A DNA stretch of 50,204 bases from Isochrysis galbana. Its lineage: Eukaryota; Haptophyta; Isochrysidales; Isochrysidaceae. The notes under the pieces were generated by a model. That model did no database searches, was not told the DNA's origin, and worked only from the letters and a program-made list of their open reading frames with translations. Position 1 is the stretch's first letter. Each line of letters opens with the position of its first letter. Location of the stretch: assembly GCA_018136815.1 (NCBI GenBank), contig CM030942.1, forward strand, positions 472,380 to 522,583. Direction: 5' to 3'. Both the position numbers and the translations under genes were made by a program. This document shows, piece by piece, positions 41,060 through 50,204 of the stretch.

Positions 41060-42287
41060 AACTCCGCAAAAACTATCGTTATAATTTTAGCGATGCAGCG
41101 CGCGCCGACCGCTCCCCTCTCCCAGCCCCCCGCCGCCACGACGCCCCAACGGGGCCGCCCCAAGCCGCCGGAGCCGAAGCGCTCGCAGGCCTCCGCACCG
41201 CCCGACAACGACGTCGAGATGGCGCCGCCATCCTCGCCTCCCAGGCAGTCACAGAAGCAGGGAATAGGCAAAGCCCTGTTCCCTGCAGACCAGCACAGCC
41301 AGAGCCAGGCTCAGAACACCAGCGCCGCCGTGCAGCCACCCACTCAAGGACTCCCCATGGGGTGTGGCTGACGAATTGGGATGGCCCATACATAGGGCCT
41401 GAGGGCAATGAGGAAGGAGGCAGACCGGCGGCAGGCGCGGCGGAGGAGACGACTTCGGAGACGCTGACGGGCTGAGGCCCGTCAGCAGAGGAAGGCGGGC
41501 AGGCGGGCTTGAGCGAGGGCGAGGACGGCGGCGAGAGCGACATCGAGCGAGTGGCGAGAGGCGAGGGTGAGTGTGAGGAGGGTTGTGTTGGCAGGGGCTG
41601 GTGAGGCAAGGCGACTTTGTAGGGTACGAGTGTTACGAGAGCGAGGAGAGCGAGAGCGACGGATGACGACTGACGACAGGACGTCGGACAACGATGCAGA
41701 AAACAACAGGATGCACCGACTCACGAACGCACTAGAATCATTCACCCAAACCAAGCAAAACCCCGTGCGCGGTCGCTTTCGTCGGCCTTGACGCAGGCGT
41801 CGAATCTGAAGTCTACAGCCTTGGCCATAGTGGGAGCTATGGATCTCAAGACTGAGTTGGGACTATCCTTCAGTTGGTGGGAAGTCCCAATCCTTCACTC
41901 TCGAAAGTTGTGTGGCTTTCAAGCTCAGGGTCCTACAAATACACCGAAATCGTAGGACGCGGTCCTATAATGTAGGACGGAACTTTTTAGCCGTAAACCT
42001 CTTAGTCGGAATCACAGAGGTCATTAAAGAGGAGCCTAAGATATTTAAGGGAGGATAACCTGAGCCAACACCGGAACAAAGGACGAACCACAGTCTCCCG
42101 CCCCCTTCTCGCCAACTCCTGGCCGAAGCAGCGCGCGCGGCCTCCCCGGAACCAGCTTCTCCGAAAATGAGGGAACTGGGAAAGGGGGAGGGGGTTGTTA
42201 GGGGTTAAGGTCGGGTAGGATGGAGGTACACTAGCACACTGCCTCACGCCGCACACGTAGCGGGGAATTTTAAGAAAAGATTTTTTT
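41060..42287 (+). mobile_element. Internally deleted LINE copy with 19-bp target duplication
   Basis: Flanked by the exact direct repeat TTCGTGATGCGCACTCCGC (41041-41059 and 42288-42306). It starts with the AT-rich LINE leader and the ORF1-like start MQRAPTAPLSQPPA (ATG at 41093) and ends with the LINE 3' UTR and T run. The middle lacks RT. It holds, around 41690-41760, a stretch matching the Gypsy LTR at 47630-47705 (ACCGACTCACGAAC; ATTCACCCAAACCAAGCAAA). A non-autonomous chimeric derivative. Confidence 0.8.
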
Positions 42288-42643
42288 TTCGTGATGCGCA
42301 CTCCGCGTTGTGTACGGGGTATTGCGGGTGCCTCACCCACCTCGTGGTTTTGCCTGTGTAAGGGCTCTTCCATAAAATTTTGTCCGCCGCTCTTTGGATT
42401 CTCCCGTGGAACCATTTAGGGGCTGCCAATGTTTGCACCCAGTAGCGTGGTGCAGTACCTGTGCAGTACCTGTGGTCCCAATTATAATACTACTACTTGT
42501 TAATACTACCGATAAAAACTGCAATAACAATAATAGTAGTAGTAATGATGTAGTAATATACAGGCACGCGCATGAGCATGCACCAAATACACATATACAC
42601 ATAGGCCCCGGACCCCGGAAACCGCAAAATTGCGTCGCGCTGC

Positions 42644-43222
42644 CTAGTCCTCCTCTTCATGCTCCCCCTCTTCACTTTCCTCACCATCCTCTGCCAAAGG
42701 ATCATCAATCTCCATCTCCGTTTCCCACTCCAGCACGATGTCTGCTTTCTCGCTTGCGAAATTGCGCTCCAACAGGAGATTAGTGTGGCAACGCACCAGC
42801 CGGTCAACAGTGTGCTGGCCAAGGCGGTTCCGCTTCTTCGAATGGATCCAACCTTCAATCGACCACGCATGCTCACAGCCTGAGGCAGAGCACGAGAGGG
42901 ACAAAAGACGGGCAGCAACAGCAACGTACCGCATCAAATGGGGCCACGCACGCAGGTAAGTATTTGCCCACTGGTGCGGGGGCATGCGTCGTGCGGCCTT
43001 CGAAAACGCGACCTCGTCGCTCAAATCGAACGTTGACGTCTTGAGCGCGATCTCGTACGATGAGTAATCCGCAATGATCTCCGAGTAGGTGTGCTCTGCG
43101 GTGGCCATCTTTTTGAAGACCACTTTGATCTCTTGGAACTCGGAGTCCTCAATTTCACGGCGACAATACTCGGGCGCGAGGCGTCTCTCCCATCCTCCCC
43201 ACTTCCCTCGCGTGGAGCCCTT
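42644..43222 (-). pseudogene. hAT transposase C-terminal half
   Basis: The minus-strand frame to the stop at 42644 contains WANTYLRAWPHLMRYVAVAA, SASGCEHAWSIEGWIHSKKR, NRLGQHTVDRLVRCHTNLLL and an acidic tail. The block ASGCEHxWSxxxxIHSKKRNRL is characteristic of the hAT dimerisation region, here of an Ac-like branch distinct from the relics at 417 and 10175. Upstream it meets the piggyBac-like element at 43229, so the N-terminal half is missing or displaced. Confidence 0.8.
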
Positions 43223-43228
43223 ACTTAA

Positions 43229-43853
43229 CCCTAGTAGGTGCCTATAAACCGGGGAATTTAGGTGCCTACATTCGGGTGATGCAGGGGGCAGAACAGTCAT
43301 ATTTTTGGCTGGGTTGCCTGCATATAGGCAGGATAGAACCCCCTAAGCAGCATGACTTGAGTACAGAAGGTTACAATGCATTTTCAGAGCGGCGAAAACG
43401 GCGAAAATGTAAAAACAGCCAAAAACAGCCAAAAACCCCCGACTACTCTAGAAGACATCGGTGACACGCAAAAAAACAAGGAATGTGGTAATAAGCGCCC
43501 ACTCCTGCACGACAGGCCAAACATTTGAACTGGGGCCGCTTTGGTTTCGCCACAGCACACTGAGCATAGCCACACACTCCCTTTTGGGGTGACACACGGA
43601 CGGCCTTCTGCGGGCCACGGAAACCGCCTTGCCGGCTCGCGCCAACCTTTCGTGGCAACGTTCTCCCGCGCTTCTAAAACCAAGCACCATTGACGAATTT
43701 ATGATTGGGAGATCTAACCAGGCCTGGGAGGGGTCCCATTTCGCATCAGGAGGCCCCCTAGGGCCCTCCTAGTGCCCTTAGGGGCTCCCAATATAGCCAT
43801 ATGTACTAAAAACGTCCCGACCGTCCGCCTCGCGGACTAGGCACCTACTAGGG
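43229..43853. mobile_element. piggyBac-like element between TTAA sites (625 bp)
   Basis: Perfect inverted ends CCCTAGTAGGTGCCTA, each bordered by TTAA (43225-43228 and 43854-43857). A TTAA duplication and CCCTA-type termini are hallmarks of piggyBac. The minus strand at 43443-43658 encodes a Cys-rich tail, CGYAQCAVAKPKRPQFKCLA then CRAGVGAYYHIPCFFACHRC, which fits the C-terminal zinc-binding region of piggyBac transposases. The DDD catalytic part is absent, so this is a deletion derivative. Confidence 0.8.
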
Positions 43854-44159
43854 TTAAGCCCCAGATCGGTGGTCGCCTGCCTCCCGGGGCGGGGTTTTGT
43901 TTTTTGGCCGCGGGCTCGGGGCCCCCCCCTCGCCGAGAGAGACCGATCTCGGCCCGATCTCGTCTCGAGATGTGGTCTCGCCGCCTGATGCGCTTCGTCA
44001 ACGAGAGCGCGGACGAGACCTGCCACGCTCGCCCACGCCGAGCCCCCCTTGGCCACCCTCTCAGTACACAAGTTATCGGCCGAATTCATGTGAGAATGGC
44101 CACGGGGAGCCGTCGGGGTAGACGGCTCATTAGAGAGGAATCTCTGCTCTCTCTCCCAC

Positions 44160-44780
44160 CCCCCGAACGCGCGCCCCCCCCCCCCCCTCTCTCTCTCTGA
44201 TCTCCGTGATTTCATTAAATATCCACGTGAGCTCATTCGTGTTTCACTGGTGGTCTCTTCTTCATCAATTGCCCCCCCTCTCTCCCTCTCCCTCCCCCAG
44301 AACGCCCCTCTCTCTCTCTCATCCACGTCATTTCATTAGAAACCAATGGGAATATATTATATTCTCGCTCGATGTCTCCAGTTCATCAGTTGCCCACCCC
44401 TTCTCGCCATACATTCATTCTTTTCGTTCTCTCTCTGCGCGGCGGCGGGGGGGGGGGGGGGGGGGAATCCTCCGGGTCTCTCTCTCTCTCTCTCTTCCGG
44501 CTCTCGGAGATCCTCCACACCCATTTCCGCCGCCCGTGGGTTTCTTCCTCTCTTCTGGGCGATCTATCATCCTACCCCGAGGCCTTCTCTCTCTCTCTCT
44601 ACGCTCTGCGCACACCCGGGCGTCGTCATCTCTCTCTCTCTCTCTCCCCCCCCCCCCCCCCCTCCCCCCAGCCCCTTTCATCGTTCCCCTCCCGGTTTTC
44701 TAATCTCTCTTCCTCCATTATTCTGTCTTCCTCTCTTTCTCTCCCTCCCTCCCTCCCTCTCTCTCTCTCGTCTCTCTCTC
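44160..44780. repeat. C/T-rich and poly-G low-complexity block
   Basis: CT runs, a 20-bp poly-G (44446-44465) and a poly-C (44648-44662) upstream of the secreted-protein ATG. Overlapping frames are artefacts. Confidence 0.8.
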
Positions 44781-44784
44781 TCTC

Positions 44785-45702
44785 ATGGTGCCCCTCCTCT
44801 CCTCTCTCCTCCTCGCCTCCTCCTCGCTGCTTCCCCTCGTGCGACCCGCACAGGCCCCCGCGCGCGCTGGATCCGCGCGCCTCACCGCGGCTGGCGACGA
44901 GCTGCGCCACTGCCTCTCGCGCGCGAGGGACGCGAGGGAGAGGGCTAGCTGCTTCGAGGCCTTCTCGGTGGAGGAGCTTCTCGATGATGGAGAGCTGGTG
45001 AGAGAGAGGGACAGGGAGGGGAGGGAGGGGGCGGGACGGGACGGGAGGGGACGGGAGGGGCGGGACGGGCGGGACGGGAGAGATAGGGAGAGGGGGAGAG
45101 AGAGGGGGGAGAGGGGGGGGGATGAGAGAGAGAGGAGATGAGAGAGAGGGAGGGAGGGAGAGCGAGAGGGGCGGGTGGGGGGGGGGCAAGCGGATTCGGA
45201 GAGTTCCTCTTCGACGCCATATGAAGAGCTGTCGATTGCCTATGAGAAGGGGAGGGATGAGCCAGGTTGCATCGTCGGGCGGAGAGTGCATGGCGACAAC
45301 TGGGATGAAGGGGGTCGGCAGGGGACCCAGCACGGAAAGTAGGTGGGGGCTTGACAGTCAATGTGAATCAATACAAGAGGGCGTCCACAACTTCCACAAC
45401 TTCTCCGAATTAGAGAATTCAGAAGTTCGTAAGGGGGAGGATGGCGGAGGACGATCGCCATCCTCGCTTCAGTGATACCCACCTGTACCTGTCGGAGTTA
45501 GTCTGCCTCCCTTTCTGGCTCATGCTTTTCATCCCAACTCACCCTCCACCTCTGCTCATAGATCTTTGGCGACGGGCAGCTCGCCAATAGCCGCATCGAT
45601 AGGATCGGCGCCGGCTTACTCCAAGAGAGTCGCATGGCTTCGGCGGGGCACAACGAGCAGTCGCAGCGCAAGCCGATGGGCGGCTCGGGCTATTTGGCCT
45701 GA
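44785..45702 (+). CDS. Small putative secreted protein, 2 exons
   Basis: Exon 1 is 44785-44997: a signal-peptide-like MVPLLSSLLLASSSLLPLVR, then PAQAPARAG and a Cys-containing helical part (DELRHCLSRARDARERASCF). The donor is CTG/GTGAGAGAG. The acceptor CTCATAG at 45561 joins in phase to exon 2, 45562-45702 (IFGDGQLANSRIDRIGAGLL, ending GGSGYLA, stop). Total 117 residues. The intron (564 nt) starts with a long purine tract, like EDC4 intron 1. No family recognised; two cysteines near residues 44 and 57 could pair. Secretion or plastid import are both possible. The exon pairing is inferred from phase and splice sites only. Confidence 0.5.
45001..45190. repeat. G/A-rich tract in intron of the secreted-protein gene
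   Basis: GGGAGGGGACGGGAGG and GAGAGAGAGG runs begin immediately after the donor. Confidence 0.8.
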
Positions 45703-46228
45703 GCCCCGCGCGGGAGGGCTTACACAGAAGGCTATCTGCGATCGGCTGCTGAACACGTGGCGGTCCTTGCACATCCATGGCGGCGTTAACCCTTTCCTGT
45801 TTGACGGCGTCTTCTGCCCCATGGCGCCCAGCCGCGTGTCCCTCCGTTGTTGCCGTTGCCGCCACGCCCGATCTGAATCACCGTGTGCAAACGTATGCGC
45901 CACTGAGCACTACTGCATGGCGCACGCTCGTCTCGTGTGTGGAGCACTAGCGGTCGAGGGCAATCTTCTCACGTCTGCTGTGGCCAGTATGTTCCACGCT
46001 TATCGCCCCTTGGACTTCGACTTGTACGCATTGGAGGGGATGGCCCCCCGCCCCTCGTTCTAGCACTCACACGCGCAGGCCTTCCAGCTGGTTCGTTGCT
46101 TGCGCAGAACGTGGGATGACGCTCGAGGGTGTACATTACTATTGTTGTTGTTGCCTCCTCTATCTTGATCGCCGGATGCCTAGAGCCTAGAGTGATATGT
46201 ACACAACTTATTGTTGAAATAGGGGTCG
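45703..46228. other. No recognisable gene
   Basis: Presumed 3' flank of the secreted-protein gene. Frames such as 45566-46063 overlap its second exon and show no domain. Confidence 0.45.
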
Positions 46229-46326
46229 ATGGGGAGGCGCCAACTAAGTTTAAGTCTATACTTTGGCTTCACATGGGGGAGGCGCCTCATGCCCTTATTC
46301 CCCTCAAGCTCCAGCTCCCCTCCGTG
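46229..46326 (+). mobile_element. Palindrome-ended retroelement fragment, copy E
   Basis: CCAACTAAGTTTAAGTCTAT through ACTTTGG, followed by CACATGGGGGAGGCGCC, resembles the palindrome end of copies A-D in the opposite orientation. It is cut after about 95 bp by an inverted LINE tail. Confidence 0.35.
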
Positions 46327-46545
46327 TAAAAAAATCTTTTCAATATTACCGCTACTTGGACGGCGCGAGGCAGAGTGCTTGTGCGCTGCTCCCTACTACC
46401 TACTACTACTACCCACTACCCTTCCTAATCCACCGCGTCACCGTCAACCCTTTGCTCCCCTCCCCCAATTCCCTCAAAACGGAGTCTCTGGTCTTTAGGT
46501 TCGGGGAGGTCGTGCGCGTAGCTTGCTGCTTCGAGTAGGTGTTTG
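46327..46545 (-). mobile_element. LINE 3' end fragment, inverted and diverged
   Basis: AAAAAAATCTTTTCAATATT, then CGCTACTTGGACGGCGCGAG, the CTACTACC block and the GGTTCGGGGAGGTCGTGCGC block follow the order of the LINE 3' UTR in reverse complement, with more changes than the other copies. Confidence 0.65.
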
Positions 46546-46589
46546 AGAGAAGGGGGTGGGAGTCTGTGCTTATTTCGCTCGGGCGCGAA

Positions 46590-46790
46590 CTATCGTTAAA
46601 AATGATAGATGATAGGGGCATGGATATGACATGTGACATGGAGCGCGCCACGCTCCCCTCCTCCCTCCCGGCCCACCCCGCCGCGCCGACCGACCAGAAG
46701 ATGACCGACGCCGCACAACCACAACGCCCTCCTCACGCAGGACCCACGACCGTTCAGGTGACCGCGCGCCACCACTACCACTAGGCCCAG
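46590..46790 (+). mobile_element. LINE 5' end fragment
   Basis: AACTATCGTTAAAAATGATA and a downstream ATGGAGCGCGCCACGCTCCC mirror the LINE leader and ORF1 start at 41060 and 1352, followed by a Pro/Ala-rich frame (TLPSSLPAHPAAPTDQK). The rest of the element is absent. Confidence 0.45.
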
Positions 46791-46804
46791 CAGCCAGCAG
46801 TGTG

Positions 46805-46945
46805 CAGTGTTGGTGCGTCGGCTCGTCAGCTAACACCAACCTAGAGCTTACACTTAGCGTCAGTAGCACTAGCTAGCGTCAGCTAATGCTCGACTGTCAG
46901 CTAACGTCAGTTGTTGGGCTCAGAGCAAGCCAGGTGTCGGCTAAC
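46805..46945. mobile_element. Possible hAT-type element end, GTCAGCTAACGTCAGC repeats
   Basis: CAGTGTTGGTGCGTCGG followed by several GTCAGCTAA/GCTAACGTCAGC motifs looks like a terminus with subterminal repeats. No opposite terminus or target duplication was found. Confidence 0.35.
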
Positions 46946-46984
46946 GTCAGCTGCTGAGATCCGCCATAGCAAAAGCAAAAAAAA

Positions 46985-47017
46985 AAGCGCGCGCGCGCGC
47001 GTGCGCGCGCGCGCGCA
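46985..47017. repeat. Alternating GC tract
   Basis: About 32 bp of nearly pure alternating GC with one T, after a poly-A run; capable in principle of Z-DNA. Confidence 0.85.
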
Positions 47018-47538
47018 GCATTTCCCCCCCTCTGCTGAAGAGGCCGGACCGCTGGCGAGTTGAATATGAAAACTCCGCCCCGCCAATCGAGGAATGTCGG
47101 ATAAAGGGGTTCGGTTCTTTACCCCAATTTCTACATTGTACCCCAAACTTGCAGCAATGGGATGGAGCACTTATTTAGTGGTGGAGGCTAAGAAATTTGA
47201 TTCATAGGTCTATTATGATGTGATCTACAATACCTCTACGGGCATCAACGCCCAACTCGCTCGTCACGCACGATTTTAAAGCAACATTTTGAACTCCACT
47301 TGGACACGGACGTCTCCCCGGGGTATGGAACTGTCGAGTCGAGCGGAGCCGGAGGGCTCTGAGCCACTCCGTCGCGAGCAGCACCGGCGGCTAGCGCGGC
47401 GCTTTGGCCCTCCTCCCCACCGGGAGTCGGGTGAATGAAATTCTGGACTGGGTCGGGCAACCCCATTTGGGTGTCTGGACGGGGAACGAACGGCGAACGA
47501 AGGGCTGTGGGGCGGCGAGGCGCTCCTAGCGGCCCTAG

Positions 47539-48662
47539 TGTGATGGGTTGTAAGAGATTGTTAGACCTACAAAGAACTCTTCCCTCAGGGAGGGAGCCTA
47601 AGCTGCTTGAGTGCAGCGACGCAGCGAACAACGACGGACAACGAAGCTGAGAACAACAGGATACACCGACTCACGAACACACCGGAATCATTCACCCAAA
47701 CCAAGCAAATTATCAAGCAACCGCGACCCCAAATCACCGATAACTCAAACACGTCGCGAGAGACGGAGAGAGAGAGCGAGAGAGAGAGAGAGACTCCGCA
47801 GCGACGGCCGGAGCGTGTCTCCGTTGTAACTTCCCACGTAGCGGAGAGTCCGAAGGGGAGCGTCGTGTCGCGCGACCACGGCGATCACTTTGGATACAGA
47901 TCGCAACGAGATGTCTTCACGACAGAGGAAATCTTGCCGTTGAGCGTGAACCTTCTAGACGCTTCTAACGAACAACCCTGAGTAGCAACCAAGGGGAAGG
48001 AACACCAAAGGGGCCAAGGGCTTGCATGTAGCTTGCATCAAGGGGAAAGATTCCCTCACCTAGGAAGCGAACCTACACCGGTCTCCAAGGGGAGATGGCA
48101 AATTAAACCTCAAATCTCGAGCGGATAGAGCAACCGACTCGCTCGCCAAACACCTTGACCGAGAAGAAAGAAGCAAGGACCTACAAGCCAAGGGTAGCGG
48201 ACCTAGGGAATGTGAGAGGAAATTTCCGAACGCCAACGCCAAACGCCGGAAGGCAACGAAACCCTAACCAAGCCAAGCGGAACCTACGAAGAACAGGCCT
48301 GGACGACAACGACAACGAAAGTGAAAGTGAGCAAGTCCCAAGCAAGAACCGGAACTCAACAAGAAACAACAAGCCTTGCAAGAAGCTAAACAAGCCTTCA
48401 CAAGGTAACTCGAGAGCCTGAGACAAGCGCGCAGCGAGTGACAGGCGACCTGGCTCCTTTAGGTAAAGATTACCCGAAAGGAGGAAACCTGGAATCTAGA
48501 CCTGACAAACAGGCTAGAAGGAACGAAACGAGAACCCGAATTCTAGATCGCTAGGGACGAACCCTACCAACCTAGATGTACCTGAGCTTCACCGTGTGGC
48601 CGCACGGCGAAGGACCTGGAAACAAGAGCCTGGAAATCGCATCATCTAGGATGAATGCGACA
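47539..48662 (-). mobile_element. Gypsy LTR
   Basis: Bounded by TGTGATGGG at 47539 and GAATGCGACA at 48662 (TG...CA ends). A purine tract lies just outside on the minus strand (TCGGGGGG, 48670-48663), in the position of a polypurine tract before a 3' LTR. A fragment at 20134-20290 ends at the same CA boundary, and part of the LTR recurs at 41690-41760. The left boundary is inferred from the TG motif only. The matching 5' LTR would lie beyond the right window edge. Confidence 0.65.
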
Positions 48663-49039
48663 CCCCCCGACTAAGATCGAGACGTCTCCCGATGTCGAGC
48701 GGTGAACCTGGAAACAGAGACCTGGAACCTGGAACTTGGGCTGACCAGAGGTCAGAATCGGAACAAGAAGCAACGGAACATAGCGAGCGAAACGTGGAGA
48801 CAAGAACACCCTTTGGATCCAAAGCGAGCACGAAATCGGCGGCTTAACGCGGCGGCCTCTTTCGTACGCACTGCCCCACCCACTTCTCCCTTTTACAGGA
48901 GCTTTGCTCGGGTGTTGCGCCGGGTGTAGAGCGCAGGCAGCACGCGTTCATCACCTCCATGATTCGCTCTTGAACTCGGAGCCCTAGCCGAGGCGTGGGG
49001 CTAGCCTAGGGGGACGGGTCCCTTACCCAAGACATGGGA

Positions 49040-50204
49040 TCAACGAGAGTGGAGCCTGGAGCGAGTGCGCGAAGACGGCGCATCGAGAACGGGAGGAAGA
49101 GGAGTATTCCTGGCCGACGAAGAAGTTGCTTCCGGGGACTCAACATCTTCTGGACAAGTCTCTTCGACGGAGCGATCATAATCATCAAGCAAATCAGAAC
49201 AACGACGGAGCAACTCGGAACGAGGCTCCCAGGTGGCTTCTCGAAGAGAATAGCCACGCCACTTCACGAGGTACTCGGTAGAATCGCCATGGCTACGACG
49301 ATCGAGCAACTTCTCAACGATGTACTCGTCGTCAGCCAGCGGCTCTTCATCAACGAAAGTATGATACGGCCGGAGGTTCGAGATGTGCACCTCCTCCTTG
49401 ACTAACCGGTTCTCCAGATCACGGAGTCGGTACCTAGTGTCGGACAGAGCCTCTACGACGCGGTAGGGACCCGAGTAGATGAATTGCAACTTGTTGGCAT
49501 GGCCTGGTAATCGCATGCAGACGCGATCCCTAGGTTCGAAACGCGCTGGTCTTTGAGACTTGATGGTAGCGTCACGGACTGACTCAGCCTGAGCGGCTAG
49601 GGTAGCCTCGAGAGCGCTGGACCAAGAGAGGCGGAGGCTCGCATTGAGCCTGGATGCGTACGAGCGAACGTCGGCGGACGCCGCCTCGAGAGCAGTTGGC
49701 GAAACAGACTTCGGATCAGAGAGTTGAGCGGGCAGACGCAGCTCACGCCCAAAGATCAAAGACGCTGGAGACCGGGAGGTAACACGACCGGAAGAAGCCC
49801 TCAACGAGAGGAGTAGGAACGGCAAATGGTCGACCCAATGACCGCCACCCTCGTTCGAGGCGCGCATCAAACGAATGAGCGTTTGCTGAGCGCGTTCGAC
49901 GAAGCCTACACCCTCATGTCGATACGGCTCTGTACTCGACAAATCAGTCCCGGTGAGCTCCAGAATACGCGAAACAAGAACCGAACAAAGATTCGAACCG
50001 GCGTCGGTTCGAAGCTGCCTAGGGACTCCATAACGCGTCACAATCAAGCGGATGAACATGTCCAAGGCCATCTCCGACGAGGGATCCCCATTCGACGGCT
50101 CAGCCTCAATCCATCGAGTGAGCGAGTCGATGAAGACGACCAGCTTGTCGTAACCCGAGACTCCAGGCACGAAGTTGTGAGTGGGAGCCAGTGAGAGCAC
50201 GTCG
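49040..50204 (-). CDS. Gypsy/chromovirus polyprotein, integrase and chromodomain (partial)
   Basis: The frame is open at the right edge, so the N-terminal protease, RT and RNase H lie outside; about 387 residues are visible. The integrase catalytic core has LVVFIDSLTRWIEAEP (first Asp), LRTDAGSNL (second Asp) and GFVERAQQTLIRLM (Glu). A GPY-type block (YSGPYRVVEALSDTRYRLRD) follows, then a chromodomain (YIVEKLLDRR, EYLVKWRGYSLREATWEPRS). In the third block the usual His after VER is replaced by Gln (ERAQQTL), a small deviation. A chromodomain at the integrase C-terminus defines chromoviruses and may direct insertion to marked chromatin. No stop or frameshift occurs in the visible part, so the copy may be young. 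Confidence 0.9.
   Translation of the reverse strand, partial: DVLSLAPTHNFVPGVSGYDKLVVFIDSLTRWIEAEPSNGDPSSEMALDMFIRLIVTRYGVPRQLRTDAGSNLCSVLVSRILELTGTDLSSTEPYRHEGVGFVERAQQTLIRLMRASNEGGGHWVDHLPFLLLSLRASSGRVTSRSPASLIFGRELRLPAQLSDPKSVSPTALEAASADVRSYASRLNASLRLSWSSALEATLAAQAESVRDATIKSQRPARFEPRDRVCMRLPGHANKLQFIYSGPYRVVEALSDTRYRLRDLENRLVKEEVHISNLRPYHTFVDEEPLADDEYIVEKLLDRRSHGDSTEYLVKWRGYSLREATWEPRSELLRRCSDLLDDYDRSVEETCPEDVESPEATSSSARNTPLPPVLDAPSSRTRSRLHSR

Noticed and set aside
40990-42306. Head-to-head LINE tails as one large inverted repeat element
   Set aside because: The 19-bp direct repeat separates them into two independent insertions.

Overview
This window looks like nuclear DNA from a GC-rich, repeat-laden unicellular eukaryote, most likely a haptophyte-type microalga (inference). 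The supporting signs are spliced genes with short GT-AG introns, hybrid histidine kinases of a plankton-alga style, an NhaC-type antiporter, a chromodomain LTR retrotransposon, and very long C/T, G/A and poly-G tracts. I see no operons, phage or CRISPR. Exon limits below come from reading frames and splice consensus only; no transcript or database was available.

Host genes: (1) an EDC4/Ge-1-like mRNA-decapping scaffold, 7 exons, 3253-7514 (+); (2) a putative secreted protein with three SWYDxGxRLR repeats, 12516-13214 (-); (3) a myristoylation-motif ankyrin-repeat protein, 4 exons, 22737-24219 (+); (4) a histidine-kinase core without visible sensor or receiver, 26511-27654 (-); (5) an NhaC-family Na+/H+ antiporter, 7 exons, 30668-33686 (+); (6) a small membrane protein ORF, 34610-34834 (+); (7) a membrane-bound hybrid histidine kinase with a C-terminal receiver, 5 exons, 36290-38970 (-); (8) a small secreted-protein gene, 2 exons, 44785-45702 (+).

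Mobile DNA fills most of the rest. A zf-RVT-type LINE is present as one long copy (14330-17710), broken by a short retroelement, and as several 5' or 3' fragments. A family of short retroelements with a palindrome at one end has two copies flanked by 16-18 bp target-site duplications (8881-9755 and 15283-16037). Several hAT-type elements carry 8-bp duplications (2559-2940, 9991-10785, 20396-20566, 28589-29039). There are hAT transposase remnants (417-549, 10175-10610, 18746-19805, 42644-43222). A piggyBac-like remnant sits between TTAA sites (43229-43853). A chromovirus-type Gypsy element enters from the right edge (49040-50204) with an LTR at 47539-48662.

Layout: 1-3200 TE debris; 3.2-7.5 kb EDC4; 8.3-10.9 kb a decayed transposase-like gene split by two nested insertions; 10.9-12.5 kb no recognisable gene; 13.4-18.3 kb the LINE nest; 18.3-22.7 kb TE fragments and pyrimidine tracts; 22.7-24.2 kb ankyrin gene; 26.5-39 kb the kinase and antiporter genes; 39-42.3 kb microsatellites and LINE pieces; 42.6-43.9 kb hAT and piggyBac remnants; 44.8-45.7 kb secreted protein; 46-50.2 kb LINE fragments and Gypsy. 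The host genes show no obvious shared pathway, though two related histidine kinases lie 9 kb apart on the same strand.
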